From: JAIQFL01 sp035295745
GTDB lineage: Bacteria; Acidobacteriota; Terriglobia; Bryobacterales; Bryobacteraceae
Direction of reading: 5' to 3'
DNA length: 64,000 nucleotides
Assembly (NCBI GenBank): GCA_035295745.1
Contig: DATGIL010000056.1
Span: 145,680-209,679, forward strand
A program made the position numbers and the translations under genes. The notes under the pieces were generated by a model. The model made no database searches and had not been told where the DNA came from. It saw only the letters and a program-made list of their open reading frames with translations. This document shows positions 17,200 through 25,084 of this stretch, in pieces (position 1 is the stretch's first letter; each line of letters starts with the position of its first letter).

Positions 17200-18287
17200 C
17201 TCTGGCCGGCGCCAGGGGCACGCCCGAGGTCGAGATTCCGGGGCCGCCAATGACTCTCGATCTCGCGGGGCATCTCCTTCTTCCGGGGCTGATCAATGCG
17301 CACGATCATCTGGAGTTCAATCTCTTTCCCCGGCTGAGTTATCGAACGCATGGCAATGCCGGCGAGTGGGCGCGCGAAATCTATCATCCCGACCAGAGCC
17401 CGGTGCGCGAGCACCTGCGTGTGCCGAAGCCCGTACGGCTGTGGTGGGGCGCATTGAAGAACCTGCTGAGCGGCGTGACGACGGTGTGCCACCACAATCC
17501 CTATGACCCCGAATTCGACGGCGCGAATTTTCCGGTAAGTGTGGTGAGCCGATTTGCGTGGGCCCACTCCCTGGAATTCGAACCGGATGTGGCATCCCGA
17601 TTCCGCGAGGCGCCGCCCGACTCTCCGTTTCTGATTCACTGCGGCGAGGGCATCGACGCGAGCGCGCGCCAGGAGATCGATACGCTGGATTCCATTGGGG
17701 TCCTGGACAATTGCACGGCGATCATTCACGGCGTCGGGCTCGACCACAGACTCGACCTGATGCGTCGTCGCGGCGCTTCGCTGATCTGGTGCCCCGTCTC
17801 CAACCTGTTGATGTTCGGCCGCACGGTGGCTCGTGATATTCTGCGCTCCGAGATCCCGATCGCATTAGCCACGGATTCGGCGATGAGCGCGCCGGGAGAC
17901 CTGCTGGACGCCTTGGCGGCGGCTCGGCGCTATCTGCCAGTGGAAAACATCTACGATATGATCAGCAGCGGCCCGCGGAAGATTTTGAAGCTGGAACCAT
18001 CCGCGCTGGCGCAGGATTGGGTGGCGGTTCTTTCGGATGCGCGATCACCCGTGAAGGCGCTCATCGAGGGAAGCATCGCGCTGGTGGTGGTCCGCGGGAA
18101 GATTCGGCTGGTGTCGCCGGCGTTGGCAAGAAAGCTTCCGCAGGAGACGGTCCGCGATTTTCAACCTTTGACGCTTGAGGGCAGGCCCGCCGTGTTGGTG
18201 GATGTAGACGTGTGCGAACTCCGCAGAGCCGCGATGCGGCATCTCGGACCGGTGCTTCGTCTCTCCGGCAGACGGATCGAGACATGA
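17196..18287 (+). CDS. Metal-dependent amidohydrolase (deaminase-like)
   Basis: 363 residues from the GTG overlapping the previous stop. Amidohydrolase-superfamily metal ligands are visible in order: 'GLINAHDHLEF' (HxH), 'FLIHCGEGIDA' (His), 'AIIHGVGLD' (His) and 'IALATDSAMSAPG' (Asp). The beta-sandwich start ('TLDLAGHLLLPG') is short, so the N-terminus is compressed relative to the usual 400-450 residues. The subtype resembles the chlorohydrolase/cytosine-deaminase branch ('SGVTTVCHHNPYDPEF'). It is coupled on both sides (GTGA and ATGA) to a methyltransferase and a radical SAM protein, so it probably processes an intermediate of the same pathway. Confidence 0.88.
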   Translation: MTLAGARGTPEVEIPGPPMTLDLAGHLLLPGLINAHDHLEFNLFPRLSYRTHGNAGEWAREIYHPDQSPVREHLRVPKPVRLWWGALKNLLSGVTTVCHHNPYDPEFDGANFPVSVVSRFAWAHSLEFEPDVASRFREAPPDSPFLIHCGEGIDASARQEIDTLDSIGVLDNCTAIIHGVGLDHRLDLMRRRGASLIWCPVSNLLMFGRTVARDILRSEIPIALATDSAMSAPGDLLDALAAARRYLPVENIYDMISSGPRKILKLEPSALAQDWVAVLSDARSPVKALIEGSIALVVVRGKIRLVSPALARKLPQETVRDFQPLTLEGRPAVLVDVDVCELRRAAMRHLGPVLRLSGRRIET

Positions 18288-19261
18288 GCGGACGAATCGA
18301 ACAGCTTCCGATCCTGGTACTGCAGCCGCACACCCGCTGCAACTGCCGCTGCGTGATGTGCGACATCTGGAAGGTCACGGAATCACGTGAGATCAGCGCG
18401 GAGGACCTGGAGCGGCATCTGGAAGACATTCGGCGGCTCAAGGTCCGTTGGGTGGTCTTCACGGGAGGAGAGCCCTTGATGCATTCGGATCTCTTCCGGC
18501 TTGCGGCGCTACTTCGGCCCGACGGGATCCGCACCACCATCCTAAGCACGGGGCTGCTGCTGGAGCGGCATGCCGCAGCGATTGTGGAGAGCACAGACGA
18601 AGTCATCGTTTCGCTGGATGGCCCCGAAGTGGTGCATGATGCCATCCGGAGGGTGCCCGGCGCGTATCGACGCCTCGCGGAAGGGGTGCGGTCGATTCAT
18701 CAGCTTGCGCCCGCCTACCCCATCGCGGCGCGATGCACCATACAATCCGGCAACGCCGCGCATCTCCGCGAGACGGTCGCGGCAGCGCGCGAGTTGGGGC
18801 TGCGGTCGATTTCGTTTCTGGCTGCCGACCTCACATCCACCGCTTTCAATCGGCCACTGGTGTGGCCTGAGGATCGGCAGTCTTCCGTCGCTCCGCCACT
18901 GGCCTTGCTGGAACGCGAGGTCGAAGCCCTGATCCACGCTTACCCGGCGGATGGATTCGTTCTGGAGAGCCCTGCCAAACTGCGCCGCACCGTCTCACAC
19001 TTTCGCGCACATTATGGCCTGGAATCGCACGTTGCGCCGCGCTGCAACGCGCCGTGGGTCTCGGCCGTGCTGGAGGCGAACGGGGACGTGCGGCCCTGCT
19101 TCTTCCATCCGCCGATTGGCAACACGTCGAGCGCGAGCCTGGAAGAAGTGCTCAATGGCAAACTGGCTATGTCGTTTCGCGGAGCATTGAAGGTGGTCGA
19201 AAATCCGATCTGTCAGAAGTGCGTCTGTTCGCTCTGGGTTGGTCCAGAGTCATTTGAATAG
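18284..19261 (+). CDS. Radical SAM protein with SPASM-like C-terminus
   Basis: 325 residues from ATG 18284 in an ATGA overlap. The [4Fe-4S] motif is Cys19, Cys23 and Cys26 (CNCRCVMC), followed by 'WVVFTGGEPLMHSDL', 'STGLLLERHAA' and 'VIVSLDGPEVVHDAIR'. The C-terminal 'RCNAPWVSAVLEANGDVRPC' and 'NPICQKCVCSLW' supply the extra cysteines of a SPASM/Twitch-like auxiliary cluster region. It lacks a B12 domain and so differs from the other four. It resembles the MoaA/PqqE-type branch acting on peptides or small molecules. It closes the cluster and overlaps the convergent pectate lyase gene by 12 bp. Confidence 0.88.
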   Translation: MSGRIEQLPILVLQPHTRCNCRCVMCDIWKVTESREISAEDLERHLEDIRRLKVRWVVFTGGEPLMHSDLFRLAALLRPDGIRTTILSTGLLLERHAAAIVESTDEVIVSLDGPEVVHDAIRRVPGAYRRLAEGVRSIHQLAPAYPIAARCTIQSGNAAHLRETVAAARELGLRSISFLAADLTSTAFNRPLVWPEDRQSSVAPPLALLEREVEALIHAYPADGFVLESPAKLRRTVSHFRAHYGLESHVAPRCNAPWVSAVLEANGDVRPCFFHPPIGNTSSASLEEVLNGKLAMSFRGALKVVENPICQKCVCSLWVGPESFE

Positions 19262-20272
19262 CTGCGAGGGGCGGTCGACGTACCAGCGGTATCCGGTGCG
19301 CCGTTCGTATTCAATCTCGGAGAGCTGATACTTCACCACCGAATCGCGGCCTGAGAAAATGGGGCGGTTGGTGCCGATCTCATAGAATCGCGCCCACAGC
19401 GGCGGCGCGTTCGCATCCTGCACCACGACGAAATCGTAGCCCCGCGATGTGCCGGGCGCAGCCTTACGTTCCACGCGAATGCCCGTGAGCTTGACAGCGT
19501 CGAACCAGGCAATCGCGGACTGGATGGCGGTCGTGATCTCGGGCGACGGATGCTCGATGCCTTGCAGGAACTGAACAATCCCCACGCTTTCGCTGCCACT
19601 CAGCGAAGGGTGCTCGTAGGCGCGCGCCTTGGCCGGCAGGAGCGTCTTCTCGTCGTGCTGCGCGCACCATGCGGTGAGCTTGCCGTCGACTCTCACCTGC
19701 GTCTTGAGAATGCACTGGACTCCCTTTTCGATGGCGAGCCTGGCGCGTTCGCGATCGGCATCGCTGACAAACGTATAGTCGGACTCGCGTCGCACGATGG
19801 AGCGCAGCGTCTCCATGACGCCGATCATGGCGTCGTCGTTATAGGTGATGTGGCTCCAGTAGCCGTCGCGCAGTGGATAGAACTGGGGCCATCCGCCGTT
19901 CGGATACTGCGCCTCCAGGATAAAATTCAGGCCGCTTTGAAATGCGCTGCGGAATCGCTCCTGGCGGGTGGCAGTGTAGACGCGCGCCAGATAACGCATC
20001 TGCGTATAGGTGGCATCGTTGTCGATGGTGGTGTGTCCGAGGTTCTCCTTCTTGCGAGCCTGCAGGTCACTGCGCTCTTGGTCGGAGAGCGGCGCCGCCA
20101 TGTCGATATTCTTCTCCCACCCGCCATTGTCGTGCTGGTACAGCAGGAGTTGGTCGGCAATGCGGACGGCCTCGGCGCTGGAGTAGAAGCTGGGGGCCTG
20201 GTGCATGGCGTCTCTCCAGGGGATCGAAGCGAGGAAGAAGGTGGCGATCAGCGCGCGATGCAGCATCGTCAC
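19250..20272 (-). CDS. Secreted pectate lyase, PL10 (PelA) family
   Basis: 340 residues. Residues 1-24 form a signal peptide ('LHRALIATFFLASIPW'). The rest is the alpha/alpha barrel of polysaccharide lyase family 10: 'YQHDNGGWEKNIDM', 'TIDNDATYTQMRYLARVY', 'QYPNGGWPQFYPL', 'ITYNDDAMIGVMETL', 'TAWCAQHDEKTLLPAKARAYEHPSLSGSES' in overlapping blocks, and 'PLWARFYEI'. PL10 enzymes cleave polygalacturonate by beta-elimination. ATG 20266 is an alternative start. It follows the chitobiose-phosphorylase operon on the same strand, separated by a half-copy of the hairpin repeat. Both fit plant and fungal wall degradation. Confidence 0.92.
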   Translation of the reverse strand: MTMLHRALIATFFLASIPWRDAMHQAPSFYSSAEAVRIADQLLLYQHDNGGWEKNIDMAAPLSDQERSDLQARKKENLGHTTIDNDATYTQMRYLARVYTATRQERFRSAFQSGLNFILEAQYPNGGWPQFYPLRDGYWSHITYNDDAMIGVMETLRSIVRRESDYTFVSDADRERARLAIEKGVQCILKTQVRVDGKLTAWCAQHDEKTLLPAKARAYEHPSLSGSESVGIVQFLQGIEHPSPEITTAIQSAIAWFDAVKLTGIRVERKAAPGTSRGYDFVVVQDANAPPLWARFYEIGTNRPIFSGRDSVVKYQLSEIEYERRTGYRWYVDRPSQLFK

Positions 20273-20390
20273 TGCAGATTATATCGGGTCCTGGAAGAGT
20301 GCCCGCTAAGTCAGCGGATGTGTGATCAGAAGCGGCGAAGTACTGTCGCGGCGCCGAAGACACGCCCTGCAGACAGAGGACACGCGAATA

Positions 20391-20435
20391 GTCTCGACAA
20401 AAGTGTCGAGACGGCAAACAGAGTGTTTACGCCAC
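20391..20435. repeat. Paired-hairpin repeat, right half only (copy 4)
   Basis: Stem arms GTCTCGACA and TGTCGAGAC around an AAAG loop, then GGCAAACA-type arm and a degraded TGTTTACGCC. It starts one base beyond the GH94 stop codon, in its 3' untranslated region, and may stabilise or terminate that transcript. Confidence 0.8.
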
Positions 20436-20436
20436 G

Positions 20437-22833
20437 TCAGCCCATGCGGACCGCAACATCGTGGACAGACCCGGGAAGCTGCGGCGGAATCGCGCCCACG
20501 ATCTCCCGGCCGTCCAGAAGCACACTCTGCACGCCCTTCTCCACACCGTCGGGATTGGTCATGGCGATGCGGAAGGTCGCGCCGCGCCATTGGCGGACCA
20601 CCTCGAACTCGGTCCAGCCGGAGGGAATGCACGGGTCGATGATCAGACCTTCGAAGGTCAGGCGGATGCCCAGGATCCAACGGGTCGCCGCCGTGTAGTT
20701 CCAGCCGCCGCTGCCGGTCAGCCAGGGATGGCGCGCGCGCCCGTAGGCGGTGTGATCGCGGCCCATCACGAACTGGCAGTACGAGTAGGGCTCAGCCTCG
20801 CGGGTTTCGATTTGGTCGTTCTGATTGTACGGCAGGAGCGCGTCGTAGAACTTCATGGCGCGATCGCCGCGGCCCAGCTTACACTCCGCGATAATGGCCC
20901 AGGGGTTGGGATGGCTGAAGATCGCGGCGTTCTCCTTGATGCCCTTGTATACGCGCGCGACGAAGCCAATATCGTCGTTGGGCTTCGAGAAGGCCGGCCA
21001 CAGCAGATGAATTCCGTAAGGCGAGTAGAGGTAGCGGTCGACGGCATCCATGCAGGCGCGGGCGCGCTCGGGAGACGCGGCGTCGGAGACCACGGCCCAC
21101 GTGTTGCTCTCGATGAAGACCTTTCCTTCCTCGCTCTCGCGAGTGCCAATTTTGACGCCCTTGGCGGTGATGCCGCGGAGGTACCATTCGCCGTCCCAGA
21201 GCTCGCGTTCGCATGCCGCGCGCACTTTCTCCGCGAGGACACAGTATTGGCGGGCGTCGGCATCGCGTCCCAGGAAGCGCGCCGCTTCGACGAATTCGCG
21301 CAAGGCCCAATGGTGCAGGAAGGAAACCATGGCGCTCTCCCCGCCGCCCAGATTCAGGCAGTCGTTCCAGTCGGCGCGCAGTCCTTTGCAGATGCCGCTA
21401 GGCCCCACCTGCTCGGCAGAGAAATCGAGTGCCCGCTTGAGGTGCTCGTAGACGGTAGCCTCGCCTTCGTCGGCGAACGGCACGACCTGGTCGAAAAGCG
21501 CGGCTTCGCCGGTCTCCTTCACGTACTCACAGACGGAGACCACGAGCCAGAGCGCGTCGTCGGAGCAGACATCCGCAAGTCCGTGGATCAGGCTCTTGCG
21601 ATCGGGCGTGGGAGTGACGGTGGGCGACTTGAACTTCGGCGCCTTTTGCTTTTCGGGGTCGAACCAATCGGGGTCGAAGAGGTGCAGGCCGTAGCCTCGG
21701 CTGACCTGTCCTTGCAGCAATTCAATAATGCGCTGCCGGCATTTCGCCGGATTGGTATGAACCACGCTCATCACGTCCTGGGACGTGTCGCGATAGCCCA
21801 GACCGGTGCGCCCGCCGACTTCGATGAACGAAGCGAAGCGCGACCAGACCACGCAGGTCTCGGCCTGGTAGAGCGTCCAGGTGTTGATCATGGTGTCCAG
21901 CCCCGCGTGGGGAGTGTGGCACTGTAACACCGCGAGTTTCTGCTGCCAGTAGTGGCGCAATGCGTCGAAAGCGCGGTCCACGTTCGCGACGTCGGAGTAG
22001 CGGGCCTTGATTTCGAGTCCCTTGGCACGCGGACCCACGCCGAGCATGAAGACTACGCGCGCTTCTTCGCCCGGCGCCAGTGTCAGGCGCTTGTGGAGCG
22101 ATCCGCAATGGTTGCCGCCGAGTTCCGAACGATTGCCGCACTCTCCGCGCTCCACCGCGATGGGATTGCTCTCGGTCCGGTAGGGCCCGAGGAAGCTGTC
22201 GCGCAGGCTGTCGTAACTGTCGGGCTCGAAGCTGGAGGCGAAGTAGTGAAACGTCCAAGGCTCGTAGAAGAAATCGTACTCGATGACGCCGTCCTGGTAG
22301 CTCGATCCGCTGGCGTAGAGGCTCATCTGCAGATTCTGGTTGTCGATTTCGATGTGGTGAAAAGAGAATTCGACGTATGAGAAGAGGCTCAGTTCGCGCG
22401 GGACCGCACCGGTGTTGCGGATGCGGACGTCCCAGAGTTCGACATCTTCGTCGGGCGGGATGAAGATGGTCTGCTCGGCGTGCAGGTCCTGATAGTCGCA
22501 TGAGAAGCGCGAGTAGGAGAGGCCGTGGCGGCACTCGTAGCTTGCACGCGAGAGTTCCTTGCCGACGGGCTGCCAGGAGACGGACCAATACTCGCCGGTC
22601 TGGTCGTCACGCAGGTAGCAATAGTGGCCGGGGCGATCGAGCGGCACAGCGTTGGCGCGGAAGCGGGTGACGCGCTGATGCTCCGCGCTGCGGTAGAAGG
22701 AGTATCCGCCGGCATTGTGCGAGAGGACGGTGCAAAGATCTTTCACCCCCAGATAGTTGGTCCAGGAGACGGGCACGTCTGGCCTCTCGATAACATACTC
22801 GCGAGCTTGGTTGTCGAAATGTCCGTATCGCAT
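20437..22833 (-). CDS. chbP: GH94 N,N'-diacetylchitobiose phosphorylase-like enzyme
   Basis: 798 residues, full length for GH94. The protein follows the Vibrio chitobiose phosphorylase from its first residues ('MRYGHFDNQAREYVI', then 'SWTNYLG', 'SHNAGGYSFY') and not the cellobiose phosphorylase pattern; this comparison is from memory. The general acid is Asp491 in RADWNDCLNLGGGES. 'FASFIEVGGRTGLGYRDT' and 'PYNQNDQIETREAEPYSY' are also family marks. Expected reaction: (GlcNAc)2 plus phosphate gives GlcNAc-1-phosphate plus GlcNAc, in the cytosol. It is the third gene of an operon with an AmpG-like importer and a nucleotidyltransferase-mutase fusion, which suits handling of GlcNAc-1-phosphate. 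No signal peptide. Confidence 0.9.
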   Translation of the reverse strand: MRYGHFDNQAREYVIERPDVPVSWTNYLGVKDLCTVLSHNAGGYSFYRSAEHQRVTRFRANAVPLDRPGHYCYLRDDQTGEYWSVSWQPVGKELSRASYECRHGLSYSRFSCDYQDLHAEQTIFIPPDEDVELWDVRIRNTGAVPRELSLFSYVEFSFHHIEIDNQNLQMSLYASGSSYQDGVIEYDFFYEPWTFHYFASSFEPDSYDSLRDSFLGPYRTESNPIAVERGECGNRSELGGNHCGSLHKRLTLAPGEEARVVFMLGVGPRAKGLEIKARYSDVANVDRAFDALRHYWQQKLAVLQCHTPHAGLDTMINTWTLYQAETCVVWSRFASFIEVGGRTGLGYRDTSQDVMSVVHTNPAKCRQRIIELLQGQVSRGYGLHLFDPDWFDPEKQKAPKFKSPTVTPTPDRKSLIHGLADVCSDDALWLVVSVCEYVKETGEAALFDQVVPFADEGEATVYEHLKRALDFSAEQVGPSGICKGLRADWNDCLNLGGGESAMVSFLHHWALREFVEAARFLGRDADARQYCVLAEKVRAACERELWDGEWYLRGITAKGVKIGTRESEEGKVFIESNTWAVVSDAASPERARACMDAVDRYLYSPYGIHLLWPAFSKPNDDIGFVARVYKGIKENAAIFSHPNPWAIIAECKLGRGDRAMKFYDALLPYNQNDQIETREAEPYSYCQFVMGRDHTAYGRARHPWLTGSGGWNYTAATRWILGIRLTFEGLIIDPCIPSGWTEFEVVRQWRGATFRIAMTNPDGVEKGVQSVLLDGREIVGAIPPQLPGSVHDVAVRMG

Positions 22834-22850
22834 ATTTTACTTTTCATGTG

Positions 22851-22962
22851 GAGCAGGTCACCGACCTGCTCTCGCAAGCCTACTTGCGTCAGGCAAAATT
22901 GGTGACGCCTGAAAAAGCGTCGAGAGGAGTCTCGACGCGGCAAACAGGGGTGTTTGCGCCAC
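22851..22962. repeat. Four consecutive hairpins between operon genes (includes repeat half-copy 5)
   Basis: Four perfect short inverted repeats in 112 bp: GAGCAGGTC with GACCTGCTC (22851-22871), CGCAAG with CTTGCG (22873-22888), GCGTCGAGA with TCTCGACGC (22917-22938), and GGCAAACA with TGTTTGCGCC (22939-22962). The last two are the right half of the dispersed repeat. They fill the 130-nt space between the fusion-gene stop and the GH94 start, so they are transcribed within the operon. Confidence 0.85.
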
Positions 22963-22963
22963 G

Positions 22964-25084
22964 TCACCCATTGACGAAGCCTCGCAGCCAATCGACGAGG
23001 ACATGCGCCTTGTCGAGCGAATCTGCTTCTACCGAAAGACGGAGCACGGGCTCCGTGCCGGAGAATCGCAAGAGCGCCCAGTTGTCGTGCTCCAGATAGA
23101 GCTTCGTGCCGTCCATGTGCGAGATCCGGACCACGCGATACGGCCCGATGCTTTCCGCCGGTGCCTCACGCAGCCTCCGTGGGACCACGATCTTCATCTC
23201 GGGAGTCGCGTGTATGCTCTCCTCCACCGCGTAGAGCCGGCCCGTCAAGCTGTAGACGCGGTCCAGCAATTGCGAGATCTTCTTGCCCGTGCGCGCGAGC
23301 ATCTCCACCACCAGCGCCGATGCGAAAATTCCGTCCTTGCCCAGAATATGACCGCGAATCGTCAGGCCCCCCGAGGATTCTCCGCCGAGAAGCGCGGAAT
23401 GTTCCTGCATCGCCGCGACAATGTGTTTGAAGCCGACCGGCACTTCATAACTCTCCTCGTCCATGGCATGCGCCAGGCGATCCAGGAGGTGGCTGGTCGA
23501 AAGATTCCGCACCACGCCGCCGCGTTCGCCGCGCACCTCGTGCATATACCAATAGAGCAGCAGCAGGACGTCGTTGATCGAGATATACTCACCGCGCTCA
23601 TCGACGATCGCGATGCGGTCGGCGTCACCATCCATCGCGAGGCCGAGGTCGTAGCCGTCGTCTCGCATGGACGAAGTGAGCAGGCGCAGCGCTTCGGGAT
23701 TGGGAGCGGGCGACCGTCCGCCGAACAACGGATTGTGGCGCTCGTGAATGAAGGTCACGCGGCAGCGCGCCTCTGTGAGCACCGTGCCGAGCGTGAGTTG
23801 CCCCACTCCGTACATCGGGTCGACAATCACCTTTAGCCCGGCTTCGCGGATGGCCGCGAGGTCGATCAACGCTTCGACAGCGTCCACATACTGGTTGGTG
23901 TAATCGCGGCGCTTCACGATCCCGGCTTCGAGCGCGATGTCGAGATCCAGCTTGATCACCTCATGCGGCGTCAGGCGATTGGTTTCGGCCTCGATCTGGC
24001 GGGTCTCGTGGTCCAGCAGGAGCGATCCGTCGCAGCGGAACACTTTCAGGCCATTCCATTCGGGCGGATTGTGGCTGGCGGTGAAGGCCAGCCCGTATGC
24101 CGATCCCTCCGCGGCAGTAGCATAGGTGATCAGAGGCGTAGGAACGCCCTCGGTCAGCAGGATGGTGGGGATGTTGTTGCCGGCAAAGACTTCCGCCGCC
24201 GCCTCGCCCGCCTGCTGGGAGAGAAACCGCCGGTCGTAGCCGACCAGCACACCGCGGTTCTCGTGGCCCTGGCGCGTCATTTCGTTGGCCAGCGCCTGGC
24301 AGAGCCGGCGAACGTTGTGCATGGTGAAGCCTTCGCCGATGATGGCCCGCCACCCGCCGGTGCCGAAGGTCACCAGGTTCTGCTCCTCCTGGCGGCGTGG
24401 CCGGAGCAGGCGCTTCTGGAGAATGAACTCGGCGTGGGTCAAGTCCTCCGGGCTGTTGATTCCCTGCACTTCGTCCTGATCGTACAGGCGATAGCTTTCC
24501 ACCTCGAGCCGCGAACGAATGAGCTGATGGACGGCATCCGTGAAGCGGTTGGTGGACGGCAGCGCGATGGCGGGCCCGACGCGCAACACGTACGCGCCGA
24601 CATTCAACTCCTGGATCTGGCGAACCGAGGCCGAGGCTTCGGTATCTTCGATGATGTCGATGATGCGGCCGGCGTTATCCCGGATGATGCGGCCGTAGGG
24701 CAGCGAGCGGTCCACGATGGCCGTGAGCAGCGTGAGGTGCGCCTTTCGCAGGCGGTGGCGGTTCAGCAATCCGCGAATCGAATCGGGCCGGAAGAGGGGC
24801 GTGTCGCCGTAGAGAATCAGCAGATTTCCTTGGAATTCCGGCATTGCGGCGAGGGCCTGCCGCACGGCGTGTCCGGTGCCCAACTGCTGCTCCTGGGCGA
24901 CGTAATGGAAGCGCGGCCCGAGGTGTTCTCTTACTTCCCCCTGGCGATCTCCGGTGACGACGTAGATCTCCTCCGCGGGCGCCACTTCGAGCGCATTCTG
25001 AACGACGCAGTCCAGCACGGTCTGCTCTCCGAGCCTCCTCAGCAGGAGATCTCCGTTAGCCGCCGCTAATACTATGACCCGCAC
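22964..25084 (-). CDS. Sugar nucleotidyltransferase-phosphohexomutase fusion
   Basis: 706 residues from GTG 25084. Residues 1-230 are a GlmU-like nucleotidyltransferase: 'NLLILYGDTPLF' (Mg-binding Asp), 'LPYGRIIRD', 'IQELNVGAYVL' and 'STNRFTDAVHQL'. The opening loop is degenerate: it reads VLAAANGDLLLRRLG where LAAGxGxRM is expected. Residues 240-706 are a complete phosphoglucomutase/phosphomannomutase: 'FGTGGWRAIIG', catalytic Ser in 'TASHNPPEWNGLK', metal loop 'DGDADR', 'GGESSGGLTI' and 'LRFSGTEPVLRL'. It overlaps the permease gene by 29 nt. Likely role: moving GlcNAc-1-phosphate from the phosphorylase to GlcNAc-6-phosphate and/or UDP-GlcNAc. The fusion is uncommon. Confidence 0.87.
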   Translation of the reverse strand: MRVIVLAAANGDLLLRRLGEQTVLDCVVQNALEVAPAEEIYVVTGDRQGEVREHLGPRFHYVAQEQQLGTGHAVRQALAAMPEFQGNLLILYGDTPLFRPDSIRGLLNRHRLRKAHLTLLTAIVDRSLPYGRIIRDNAGRIIDIIEDTEASASVRQIQELNVGAYVLRVGPAIALPSTNRFTDAVHQLIRSRLEVESYRLYDQDEVQGINSPEDLTHAEFILQKRLLRPRRQEEQNLVTFGTGGWRAIIGEGFTMHNVRRLCQALANEMTRQGHENRGVLVGYDRRFLSQQAGEAAAEVFAGNNIPTILLTEGVPTPLITYATAAEGSAYGLAFTASHNPPEWNGLKVFRCDGSLLLDHETRQIEAETNRLTPHEVIKLDLDIALEAGIVKRRDYTNQYVDAVEALIDLAAIREAGLKVIVDPMYGVGQLTLGTVLTEARCRVTFIHERHNPLFGGRSPAPNPEALRLLTSSMRDDGYDLGLAMDGDADRIAIVDERGEYISINDVLLLLYWYMHEVRGERGGVVRNLSTSHLLDRLAHAMDEESYEVPVGFKHIVAAMQEHSALLGGESSGGLTIRGHILGKDGIFASALVVEMLARTGKKISQLLDRVYSLTGRLYAVEESIHATPEMKIVVPRRLREAPAESIGPYRVVRISHMDGTKLYLEHDNWALLRFSGTEPVLRLSVEADSLDKAHVLVDWLRGFVNG

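Noticed and set aside
20437..22833. Cellobiose phosphorylase as the identity of the GH94 gene
   Set aside because: The N-terminal text and the segments around the catalytic Asp follow chitobiose phosphorylase more closely, and the operon context concerns GlcNAc. It still needs an assay.
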